Shown: positions 1 to 5,587 of the stretch, one piece after another
Layout of the letters: each line of letters opens with the position of its first letter
Numbering within the stretch: position 1 is the first letter of the stretch
DNA from: JBOHSA01 sp050732995
GTDB lineage: Bacteria; Gemmatimonadota; Gemmatimonadetes; Gemmatimonadales; GWC2-71-9
Assembly: GCA_050732995.1 (NCBI GenBank)
Contig: JBOHSA010000021.1
Span: 1 to 8,280 of the forward strand
Direction of reading: 5' to 3'
Length of the DNA stretch: 8,280 nt
Made by a program: the position numbers and the translations under genes
Notes under the pieces: generated by a model
What the model saw: only the letters and a program-made list of their open reading frames with translations
What the model was told of the DNA's origin: nothing
Databases searched by the model: none

Positions 1-1
1 G

Positions 2-127
2 GGGGACAACACGAAGATGGCGATTGAGTTGATCACGCCGATCGCGATGGAAGAGGGGTTGCGCTTCGCGATTCGCGAGGGCGGCCGAACGGTGGGCGCC
101 GGCGTGGTGACGAAAATCAAAAAGTAA
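2..127 (+). CDS. tuf: Elongation factor Tu, C-terminal end (partial)
   Basis: The reading frame entering from the left edge (first full codon at base 2) encodes the last 41 residues of EF-Tu and ends at TAA. The conserved block ITPIAMEEGLRFAIREGGRT followed by VGAGVVTKI is the hallmark end of the third EF-Tu beta-barrel domain. EF-Tu is the GTPase that carries aminoacyl-tRNA to the ribosomal A site; this barrel contacts the tRNA. The protein ends in Ile-Lys-Lys. The GTPase domain lies outside the window. The gene sits only 16 bases before rpsJ, which indicates a str-type operon (rpsL-rpsG-fusA-tuf) running into the S10 cluster; the upstream genes are not visible here. Confidence 0.97.
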   Translation, partial: GDNTKMAIELITPIAMEEGLRFAIREGGRTVGAGVVTKIKK

Positions 128-130
128 CAC

Positions 131-138
131 GGAAGAGG
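131..138 (+). promoter_or_regulatory. Shine-Dalgarno of rpsJ in the 16-base tuf-rpsJ gap
   Basis: GGAAGAGG lies five bases before the rpsJ ATG and is the only recognisable signal in the tuf-rpsJ gap (128-143). There is no room for a promoter, terminator or S10-type leader, so rpsJ is most likely transcribed by read-through from tuf. Confidence 0.7.
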
Positions 139-143
139 CTTCT

Positions 144-452
144 ATGGCTGGCAGGATCCGCATCCGGTTGAAGGCGTTCGACCACGCCCTGATCGATCAG
201 GCGGCGGCCGACATCGTGCGCACGGCCGAAAAGACCGGCGCGCAGGTGTCGGGGCCCATCCCGCTTCCCACCAAGCGGCAGCTGTGGACCGTGCTCCGCA
301 GCCCGCACATCGACAAGAAGAGCCGGGAGCAATTCGAGCTGAAGACGCACAAGCGGCTGATCGACATCCTGGACTCCCGGTCCCAAACGGTGGACGCGCT
401 GACGAAGCTCGACCTGCCGGCCGGAGTGGACGTGGAAATCAAGGTCCAATAG
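144..452 (+). CDS. rpsJ: 30S ribosomal protein S10
   Basis: S10 is a protein of the 30S head and, as NusE, a partner of NusB in transcription antitermination; the latter role is family knowledge. At 102 residues it has the normal length. The start RIRIRLKAFDH and the block LRSPHIDKKSREQFE at about residues 51-65, followed by THKRLIDI, are family signatures. The long loop of S10 runs through the middle of the protein. The ATG at 144 has a purine-rich ribosome binding site five bases upstream and gives the usual N-terminus. It is the first gene of the S10 cluster and is followed after four bases by rplC. No unusual residues were seen. Confidence 0.98.
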   Translation: MAGRIRIRLKAFDHALIDQAAADIVRTAEKTGAQVSGPIPLPTKRQLWTVLRSPHIDKKSREQFELKTHKRLIDILDSRSQTVDALTKLDLPAGVDVEIKVQ

Positions 453-456
453 CGCC

Positions 457-1107
457 ATGAACGGACTGATCGGCAGGAAACTCGGCATGACGCGCCTGTT
501 CGGCGAGGACGGGGCGCACGTGCCCGTCACGGTGATCGAGGCGGGGCCGTGCGCCGTCATCAACATCACGGCCGGCCGGGTCGAGCTGGGGTTCGGGGCC
601 AAGAAGCCCACGCGGACGCCCAAGGCGCTGGCGGGCCACGTCAAGCGCGCCGGGCTCGACGTGGCACCGCGCGTGATCCGCAGCTTCCCGGCGCCGACCG
701 CCCCGGCTGGTGAGGGCGCGGCCCCGGCCGCGGCGCCCGCACTGGGTGTGGCGATCACGGTGGCGATTTTCGCCACTGGCGACCTGGTGAAAGTGACGGG
801 CGTGAGCAAGGGCCGCGGCTTCCAGGGCGTCGTGCACCGCCATCATTTCGGCGGCGGACCCGAGACGCACGGCAATACCCGCCACCGCAAACCCGGCTCG
901 ATCGCGCCCGGCACCGATCCGTCGCGGATCATCAAGGGCAAGCGCATGCCCGGCCACATGGGCGCGCGGCGCTTCACTGAGCTCGGCCTCCGCGTCGTCA
1001 AAGTGGATGCCGAGCGGAATCTGCTGTTCGTCCGCGGCTCGGTCCCGGGACCGATGAACGGCCTGGTCACCATCCGCAAGCAGGGAGGCCCGAGCCGCCA
1101 TGATTGA
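457..1107 (+). CDS. rplC: 50S ribosomal protein L3, with an Ala/Pro-rich insert
   Basis: L3 is an early 50S assembly protein whose long loop reaches the peptidyl-transferase centre. The protein has 216 residues. The N-terminal GLIGRKLGMTRLF (residues 3-15), the SKGRGFQGVVHRHHFGGGP block (about 117-135) and PGSIAPGT through GKRMPGHMG (about 146-169) are L3 signatures. Residues about 78-97, between the two halves of the barrel, are an Ala/Pro-rich stretch without charge apart from one Glu. In E. coli this region is a short charged linker, so this looks like a lineage insert. The residue aligned with E. coli Gln150, which PrmB methylates, is His167, so that modification cannot occur in the same way. 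The 3' end overlaps rplD by eight bases, so translation is probably coupled. Confidence 0.98.
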   Translation: MNGLIGRKLGMTRLFGEDGAHVPVTVIEAGPCAVINITAGRVELGFGAKKPTRTPKALAGHVKRAGLDVAPRVIRSFPAPTAPAGEGAAPAAAPALGVAITVAIFATGDLVKVTGVSKGRGFQGVVHRHHFGGGPETHGNTRHRKPGSIAPGTDPSRIIKGKRMPGHMGARRFTELGLRVVKVDAERNLLFVRGSVPGPMNGLVTIRKQGGPSRHD

Positions 1108-1753
1108 GGCTCCGCACTATTCCGCGGCCGGCGCCAAGAAAAAGGCCCTGGCTCTGCCGGCCGCGCTGTTCGACGGCACCGTGAATACGCACACCCTGCA
1201 CCGGGCGGTCGTGACCTTCCTGGCCAACCAGCGCCAGGGGACCCACGATACCAAGACCCGGAGCGAGGTCTCGGGTGGCAACCAGAAGCCATGGCGGCAG
1301 AAGGGGACCGGTCGCGCCCGGCAGGGCTCGACGCGCGCCCCGCACTGGCGGCACGGCGGCATCGTGTTCGGGCCGCACCCGCGGGACTACCGGCTGGGGA
1401 TCCCGAAAAAGATGCGTCAAGTGGCCAAGAAGTCGGCGCTGAACGCGCGGGCGCGCGAGGGCGCGCTGCTCGTCGTGGACTCGCTCAGCTACGAGAAGCC
1501 CAAGACCAAGCAGCTCGCGGAACTGCTGGCGAAGCTCGGGCTCGCGGACCGCAAGGTGCTCGTCCTGACGGCCGGCGCTGGGGCCGCGCACAACGTCTAT
1601 CTCTCGGGCCGCAACATCCCGGGGGTGCGTGTGATGCGGTTCGCCGACGCGACGGCGTACGAGATCCTCTGGTCCGACGTCGTGGTGGTGGAGCTCGGCG
1701 CGCTGGACGCGGCCGCGACGGGCGTGGCCGAAGGAGCGGCGACCGATGCCTGA
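1100..1753 (+). CDS. rplD: 50S ribosomal protein L4
   Basis: L4 has a globular surface domain and a long loop lining the exit tunnel. In E. coli it also represses the S10 operon. The protein has 217 residues. The tunnel loop is well kept: SGGNQKPWRQKGTGRARQGS (residues 58-77), with Lys68 at the place of E. coli Lys63, a known macrolide-resistance site. The C-terminal domain includes SLSYEKPKTKQLAELL and SGRNIPGV. The last 15 or so residues are an Ala/Thr/Gly tail beyond the usual fold. The ATG at 1100 lies inside the end of rplC, with GGGAGG at 1083-1088. The gene overlaps rplW by eight bases. No E. coli-like S10 leader is present in the window for L4 to bind. Confidence 0.98.
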   Translation: MIEAPHYSAAGAKKKALALPAALFDGTVNTHTLHRAVVTFLANQRQGTHDTKTRSEVSGGNQKPWRQKGTGRARQGSTRAPHWRHGGIVFGPHPRDYRLGIPKKMRQVAKKSALNARAREGALLVVDSLSYEKPKTKQLAELLAKLGLADRKVLVLTAGAGAAHNVYLSGRNIPGVRVMRFADATAYEILWSDVVVVELGALDAAATGVAEGAATDA

Positions 1754-2033
1754 CCTCCATCGCACCATCGTGGGGCCCGTGGTCACCGAGAAGTCCTCGG
1801 CCGCCTACGCGGCGCGCAAGGAGTACGCGTTTCGAGTGCACCTGGAGGCGACCAAGCCGCAGATCAAGGCGGCGATCGAGTCGCTGTTCAAAGTCTCAGT
1901 GACGGGCGTGCGCACACTCGTGGTGCGGGCCAAGCGCCGCACCTACGGGCGCTACGCCGGCCGGCGGCCGTCCTGGAAGAAGGCGATCGTGACCCTCAAG
2001 GCGGGCGACGCGATCCAGGTGTTCGAGGGCTGA
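1746..2033 (+). CDS. rplW: 50S ribosomal protein L23
   Basis: L23 sits at the rim of the polypeptide exit tunnel and is the docking site for trigger factor and SRP. The protein has 95 residues, the usual length. The start with IVGPVVTEKS contains Glu15 in a V-T-E-K context matching the E. coli V-S-E-K docking motif (Glu18). The C-terminal half has the expected VRTLVVRAKRRTYGRY and GRRPSWKKAIVTLKAGD. The ATG lies eight bases inside rplD, behind AAGGAG at 1731-1736 with nine bases of spacing. One base separates its stop from rplB. Confidence 0.98.
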   Translation: MPDLHRTIVGPVVTEKSSAAYAARKEYAFRVHLEATKPQIKAAIESLFKVSVTGVRTLVVRAKRRTYGRYAGRRPSWKKAIVTLKAGDAIQVFEG

Positions 2034-2034
2034 T

Positions 2035-2874
2035 ATGGGCATTCGCCAGTTCAAGCCGGTCACCCCGGCGACGCGGTTCCGCTCGGTGTCGGACTTCGGG
2101 GAGATCACGAAGACCGAGCCGGAGCGCTCCCTTGTGGAGCCGCTCAAGCGGACGGGCGGGCGCAATAACAAGGGCCACATCACGACGCGCAGCCAGGGGG
2201 GCGGCCACAAGCGGCGCTACCGGCGCATCGATTTCCGGCGCGACAAGTTCGGCGTGCCGGCGCGGGTCAGCGCGATCGAATACGATCCCAACCGCACCGC
2301 GCGGATCGCGCTCCTGAACTACATCGACGGCGAGAAACGCTACATCCTGCACCCCAAAGGGCTCGCCGTGGGGGACACCATCGTATCCGGGCCGGGTTCG
2401 GACATCCGCGTCGGCAACGCGATGCCGCTGTTCGAGATCCCGCTCGGCACCACGGTGCACAACGTCGAGCTCAAGATCGGGCGCGGCGGGCAGCTCTGCC
2501 GCTCGGCCGGCACGGGCGTCCAGGTCGTGGCCAAAGAGGGCAACTACGTCACCCTGCGGCTCCGCTCGACCGAAATGCGCATGGTGCGCGGAGAATGCCT
2601 GGCCACCGTCGGCGAAGTGGGGAACGCGGAGCACGAGCTGCTCTCGGTGGGCAAGGCGGGTAAGTCCCGCTGGCTCGGCCGCCGGCCGCGGGTGCGCGGC
2701 GTGGCCATGAACCCGGTGGACCACCCGCTCGGCGGCGGCGAAGGCAAGAGCTCGGGCGGCCGGCCGCCCACGTCGCCCTGGGGCAAGCCGGAGGGGCGCA
2801 AGACGCGACACAAGAAGAAAGCGTCGACCAAACTCATCGTGCGCGGGCGGAAGCGCGGGAAGGCGACCCAGTAA
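2035..2874 (+). CDS. rplB: 50S ribosomal protein L2
   Basis: L2 is a primary 23S rRNA binder needed for subunit joining and peptidyl-transferase activity. The protein has 279 residues, within the normal range. The N-terminal part has the RNNKGHITTRSQGGGHKRRY block (residues 43-62). The barrel domains follow, with YDPNRTARIALLNYIDGEKRY at about residues 83-103. The C-terminal signature VAMNPVDHPLGGGEGKSSGG (223-242) holds His230, equivalent to E. coli His229 near the catalytic centre. It is followed by the basic tail GRKTRHKKK and RGRKRGK. The ATG is preceded by GAGGG at 2025-2029 in the end of rplW. The TAA stop shares its last A with the rpsS start codon (TAATG). Confidence 0.99.
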   Translation: MGIRQFKPVTPATRFRSVSDFGEITKTEPERSLVEPLKRTGGRNNKGHITTRSQGGGHKRRYRRIDFRRDKFGVPARVSAIEYDPNRTARIALLNYIDGEKRYILHPKGLAVGDTIVSGPGSDIRVGNAMPLFEIPLGTTVHNVELKIGRGGQLCRSAGTGVQVVAKEGNYVTLRLRSTEMRMVRGECLATVGEVGNAEHELLSVGKAGKSRWLGRRPRVRGVAMNPVDHPLGGGEGKSSGGRPPTSPWGKPEGRKTRHKKKASTKLIVRGRKRGKATQ

Positions 2875-3179
2875 TGGGACGGAGCGTGAAGAAAGGGCCC
2901 TACGTGGAGCCGTCGCTCCTCGTCAAGATCCAGGCCCTGAACGAGAAGAACGAGAAGAAGGTGTTCAAAACCTGGTCGCGGCGCAGCACGATCACGCCCG
3001 ACTTCGTGGGGCACACCCTCGCGGTGCACAACGGGAACAAGTTCATCCCGGTCTACATCACCGAGAACATGGTGGGCCACAAGCTCGGCGAGTTCGCGGC
3101 CACCCGGCTGTTCCGCGGGCACAGCGCGAAGGGCTCGGCCGCCGAGCGCGAGGCCGCCGAAGCGGCGCCCCCGGAGTAA
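2874..3179 (+). CDS. rpsS: 30S ribosomal protein S19, with an Ala/Glu tail
   Basis: S19 is a 30S head protein that forms a complex with S13 near the A-site tRNA. The protein has 101 residues against about 92 in E. coli. The start GRSVKKGPYVEPSLL and the block TWSRRSTITPDFVGHTLAVH (33-52), then NGNKFIPVYITENMVGHKLG (53-72) and RLFRGH, are diagnostic. The extra length is a C-terminal tail from about residue 85, made mainly of Ala, Glu and Pro. S19 C-terminal tails can reach toward the decoding region in the known ribosome structures; whether this one does is unknown. The start codon overlaps the rplB stop by one base, and GGGAAGG lies at 2857-2863. Confidence 0.98.
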   Translation: MGRSVKKGPYVEPSLLVKIQALNEKNEKKVFKTWSRRSTITPDFVGHTLAVHNGNKFIPVYITENMVGHKLGEFAATRLFRGHSAKGSAAEREAAEAAPPE

Positions 3180-3182
3180 GCC

Positions 3183-3677
3183 ATGGAAGCCCGAGCGATT
3201 CAGCGGACGGTGCGCCAGTCGGCGCGCAAGATGCGGCTGGTCATCGACCAGATCCGGGGACGGGCGGTGCCCGAGGCGTACGCCATCCTGCGGTTCTCGA
3301 AGAAGCTGGCCGCCAAGCAGATCCACAAGGTGCTCAAATCGGCCGTGGCGAACGCGCAGCAGCGCGCCCAGCGGCAGAATGAGCCGCTGGACGTGGATCG
3401 CCTGCGCGTGCGCTACGCCGTGGTGAACGAGGGCTCGACGCTCAAGCGCTTCACCTCGGCGGCGATGGGTCGGGCCACGCCGATCCTGAAGCGGACGAGC
3501 CATGTGGAAATCCACGTGGCGTCGGACGCGCCGCCCAAGACGCCAGCTCCCGCCGCCCCCAAAGCGGCGACCGCGTCGGAAGCGAAGCCGAAAGGGAAAC
3601 CGAAGGCGACGGGCAGGAAGGCGAAACCGGGCAGGAAAGCGAGCGCCGGAGCGAAAACCCGGCGGGGGAGCAAGTAA
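3183..3677 (+). CDS. rplV: 50S ribosomal protein L22, with a long basic C-terminal tail
   Basis: L22 binds all domains of 23S rRNA and sends a beta-hairpin into the exit tunnel. The protein has 164 residues, against 110 in E. coli. The core (residues 1-113) is ordinary: RQSARKMRLVIDQIRG (11-26), the VLKSAVANAQQRA helix, and ILKRTSHVEIHV. The hairpin at about 85-101 has Ala93 and Met95 where E. coli has Arg88 and Lys90, with Arg97 (E. coli Arg92) kept. Residues 114-164 are a low-complexity Lys/Ala/Pro/Arg tail resembling histone H1 tails. The tail is in frame, has codon use like the core, and ends at a TAA directly before rpsC, so it is not a frameshift artefact. GGAG at 3173-3176 serves the ATG. 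Confidence 0.97.
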   Translation: MEARAIQRTVRQSARKMRLVIDQIRGRAVPEAYAILRFSKKLAAKQIHKVLKSAVANAQQRAQRQNEPLDVDRLRVRYAVVNEGSTLKRFTSAAMGRATPILKRTSHVEIHVASDAPPKTPAPAAPKAATASEAKPKGKPKATGRKAKPGRKASAGAKTRRGSK

Positions 3678-4337
3678 GTGGGCCAGAAAACGCATCCCTA
3701 CGGGTTCCGGCTGGGCATCGTCAAGCAGTGGCGGTCGCGCTACTTCGCCCGCCGCAACTTCCCGGAGCTCCTGCGGGAAGATGAACTGATCCGGAAGTAC
3801 CTGAAGACGCGCCTCGCCCACGCAGCCATCGCCGACGTGCACATCGAGCGCAAGCCGGGCAAGGTCACGGTGACGGTGCACACCGGGCGACCGGGCGTGG
3901 TGATCGGGAAGCGCGGCGCGGAGGTCGACAAGCTGCGCGACGAGCTGGCCCAGCTCACCGGCAAAGAAGTGGGGATCAACGTCGAGGAGATCAAGCGGCC
4001 GGAGCTCGATGCCCAGCTGGTGGCGGACAGTGTGGCGCACCAGCTCACCCAGCGGATCTCGTTCCGGCGCGCGATGAAGCGCGCGGTCCAGAGCGCGATG
4101 CGCATGGGCGCGCAGGGCATCAAGATCAAGACGGCGGGCCGCCTGGGCGGGGCCGAGATCGCCCGCACGGAAGGGTACCACGAGGGGCGGGTGCCGCTCC
4201 ACACTCTGCGGGCCGACGTGGACTTCGCGCTCTCGACGGCGAAGACGACGTTCGGCACCATCGGCGTGAAGGTGTGGATTTTCAAGGGCGAGCGGACCGA
4301 GGATCTGCACGGCCGCACGTACTCGACGGGGGTCTGA
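3678..4337 (+). CDS. rpsC: 30S ribosomal protein S3
   Basis: S3 lies at the mRNA entry channel of the 30S subunit and takes part in mRNA unwinding with S4 and S5. The protein has 219 residues. The start GQKTHPYGFRLGI is typical. A type II KH domain carries the GKRG loop at residues 77-80 (in RPGVVIGKRGAEVDKLR). The C-terminal domain has RRAMKRAVQSAMRMGAQGIK (130-149), whose Arg130, Arg131 and Lys134 correspond to the E. coli helicase residues. GRLGGAEIARTE and EGRVPLHTLRAD follow, then VKVWIFKGE. The start is GTG, immediately after the rplV stop with no gap; GGAG lies at 3667-3670. The protein ends soon after the conserved domain, so it lacks the long tails seen in some bacteria. Confidence 0.98.
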   Translation: MGQKTHPYGFRLGIVKQWRSRYFARRNFPELLREDELIRKYLKTRLAHAAIADVHIERKPGKVTVTVHTGRPGVVIGKRGAEVDKLRDELAQLTGKEVGINVEEIKRPELDAQLVADSVAHQLTQRISFRRAMKRAVQSAMRMGAQGIKIKTAGRLGGAEIARTEGYHEGRVPLHTLRADVDFALSTAKTTFGTIGVKVWIFKGERTEDLHGRTYSTGV

Positions 4338-4338
4338 G

Positions 4339-4752
4339 ATGCTCGCGCCGAAACGGGTCAAGTTCCGGAAGCGGTTCAAGGGCCGCACCAGCGGCATGGC
4401 CACGCGCGGCAACACGGTGGCGTTCGGGCACTACGGCCTGATGTCCCTCGATCCCGGCTGGATCACCAACCGGCAACTCGAGGCGGCCCGCGTCGCACTG
4501 ACACGCGAGATGAAGCGCGGGGGCAAGGTGTGGATCCGGCTGTTCCCCGACAAACCGATCACCAAGAAACCGGCCGAGACGCGGATGGGGAAGGGGAAGG
4601 GAAACCCGGAGGGCTGGGTGGCGGTGGTGAAGCCCGGTCGGATCATGGTGGAGGTCGAAGGCATCGAGGAGCACCTGGCCAAGCTGGCCTTGAAGCTCGC
4701 GGCGGCCAAGCTGCCGGTCCGGTCCAAGTTCGTGCGGCGGGAGGAGCGATAG
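4339..4752 (+). CDS. rplP: 50S ribosomal protein L16
   Basis: L16 is a late-assembling 50S protein close to the A-site tRNA elbow. The protein has 137 residues, normal length. The start MLAPKRVKFRKRFKGR is typical. The block GGKVWIRLFPDKPITKKPAE (61-80) leads into TRMGKGKGNPEGWVAVVKPG. Arg82 corresponds to E. coli Arg81, the residue hydroxylated by RoxA/YcfD in that species. LAKLALKLAAAKLPV closes the fold. One base separates it from rpsC, and its TAG stop abuts the rpmC ATG. The upstream Shine-Dalgarno is weak (a G run at about 4328-4332), so it may depend on translational coupling with rpsC. Confidence 0.98.
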   Translation: MLAPKRVKFRKRFKGRTSGMATRGNTVAFGHYGLMSLDPGWITNRQLEAARVALTREMKRGGKVWIRLFPDKPITKKPAETRMGKGKGNPEGWVAVVKPGRIMVEVEGIEEHLAKLALKLAAAKLPVRSKFVRREER

Positions 4753-4953
4753 ATGGCGTTGCAGAAGGCGGACACGCTGCGGCAGCTGCCCACCGAGGAG
4801 CTGCGCCAGAAGCTCGCGCAGCTCGCGGAGGAGCGCTTCCGGCTGGCGTTCCGCCGGGGCACCGAGCCCGTCGAGAACCCGCTCCGGTTCCGCCACATCC
4901 GCCGCGAGATCGCGCGGATTCGGACCATTTTACGGGAGAGGGCGACGGCATGA
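4753..4953 (+). CDS. rpmC: 50S ribosomal protein L29
   Basis: L29 is a small helical-hairpin protein next to L23 at the tunnel exit. The protein has 66 residues, typical for the family. It has the expected two-helix layout: LRQLPTEELRQKLAQLAEER (9-28), then a turn, then ENPLRFRHIRREIARIRTIL (41-60). The ATG follows the rplP stop with no gap and is preceded by GGGAGGAG at 4739-4746. The last four bases overlap rpsQ (ATGA). Confidence 0.97.
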   Translation: MALQKADTLRQLPTEELRQKLAQLAEERFRLAFRRGTEPVENPLRFRHIRREIARIRTILRERATA

Positions 4954-5198
4954 GAGGGCGGCGCAAGGTACGCACGGGCGTCGTGGTGAGCGACAAGCGG
5001 CTGAAGACGGTGACGGTGTCGCTGGTGCGTCGCTTCGCCCACGGCTTCTACGGCAAGCAGGTGGTGCGGACCAAGACCGTCGCGGCGCACGACGAGCAGG
5101 GCGCCAAGACGGGCGACACGGTCCGCATCGTCGAGACGCGGCCGTTGTCCAAGACCAAGCGGTGGCGCGTGGTCGCCATTCTCGAGCGCGCCCGGTAG
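4950..5198 (+). CDS. rpsQ: 30S ribosomal protein S17
   Basis: S17 is an OB-fold primary 16S rRNA binder of the 30S body. From the ATG at 4950 the protein has 82 residues, the normal length. The frame stays open far upstream through rplP and rpmC, but that part has no S17 similarity and is only a shadow. The chosen start gives the classic MRGRRKVRTGVVVSDK, then HGFYGKQVVRTKTVAAHDE (31-49) and the signature GDTVRIVETRPLSKTKRW (55-72). It overlaps the rpmC stop by four bases (ATGA), a standard coupling arrangement, with GGGAGAGGG at 4934-4942. It is the last gene of the S10-type cluster. Confidence 0.97.
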   Translation: MRGRRKVRTGVVVSDKRLKTVTVSLVRRFAHGFYGKQVVRTKTVAAHDEQGAKTGDTVRIVETRPLSKTKRWRVVAILERAR

Positions 5199-5200
5199 TC

Positions 5201-5212
5201 GGGGGGGGGAGG
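5201..5212 (+). promoter_or_regulatory. G-rich Shine-Dalgarno of rplN, including a run of nine G
   Basis: In the 19-base gap between rpsQ and rplN (5199-5217) the sequence is nine consecutive G followed by AGG. The GGGAGG at the end lies five bases before the GTG start of rplN and serves as its ribosome binding site. This is the longest gap in the window, yet still too short for a promoter or terminator. Confidence 0.65.
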
Positions 5213-5217
5213 CGACG

Positions 5218-5586
5218 GTGGTTCAGCAGGAATCGATCCTGAAGATCGCGGACAACTCGGGGGCGCGGAAAGCCCTCGTGATCCGCGTCCTGGGGGGGTC
5301 CAAGCGCCGGTACGCCGGGCTGGGCGACATCGTCGTGGTGACGATCAAGGACGCCATCCCGACTGGCCAGATCAAGAAGGGCGAAGTCGTGCGGGCCGTG
5401 ATCGTGCGGACCGCCAAGGAGACCAAGCGCCGGGACGGCTCCTACATCCGGTTCGACGAGAACGCGGCGGTGTTGATCACCGAACAGGGCGAGCCGCGGG
5501 CGACCCGGATCTTCGGGCCCGTGGGGCGCGAGCTGCGCGAGAAGAAGTTCATGAAAATCGTGTCGCTTGCGCCGGAGGTGATCTGA
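5218..5586 (+). CDS. rplN: 50S ribosomal protein L14
   Basis: L14 lies at the subunit interface and contributes to an intersubunit bridge with 16S rRNA; it is also the target of the silencing factor RsfS in bacteria. The protein has 122 residues, exactly the usual length. It has KIADNSGARKALVIRVLGGS (9-28), VKRRDG-type loop KRRDGSYIRFDENAAVLI (70-87), GEPRATRIFGPVGRELREKK (91-110) and the end MKIVSLAPEVI. The start is GTG, giving the standard (M)-V-Q-Q-E N-terminus. It begins the spc-type cluster. Its final codons carry the strong ribosome binding site of rplX. Confidence 0.98.
   Translation: MVQQESILKIADNSGARKALVIRVLGGSKRRYAGLGDIVVVTIKDAIPTGQIKKGEVVRAVIVRTAKETKRRDGSYIRFDENAAVLITEQGEPRATRIFGPVGRELREKKFMKIVSLAPEVI
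5574..5583 (+). promoter_or_regulatory. Very strong Shine-Dalgarno for the TTG start of rplX
   Basis: GGAGGTGATC matches ten consecutive bases of the complement of the bacterial 16S rRNA 3' end (consensus AAGGAGGTGATC). It is embedded in the last sense codons of rplN (Glu-Val-Ile and the end of Pro). The GGAGG core is nine bases before TTG at 5588. This supports TTG as the true start of rplX. Confidence 0.8.
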
Positions 5587-5587
5587 T

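Noticed and set aside
1291..1902. A 203-codon + strand frame overlapping rplD and rplW
   Set aside because: It runs in a different frame across two well-supported genes, is Arg/Ala/Gly-rich and matches no family I know.
2544..4415. A 623-codon open frame on the minus strand across rplB to rplP
   Set aside because: It lies wholly opposite conserved ribosomal protein genes and its translation is low-complexity Arg/Leu/Ala/His. In GC-rich DNA, antisense frames without stops are common. Nothing supports it as a gene.
4530..4949. Upstream in-frame extension of rpsQ through rplP and rpmC
   Set aside because: The extension is out-of-frame translation of L16 and L29 and has no S17 similarity; the ATG at 4950 gives the standard S17 N-terminus and length.
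5199..5217. Possible promoter or terminator at the S10/spc boundary
   Set aside because: The 19-base gap is mostly G, with no -10 or -35 elements, no inverted repeat and no T run.
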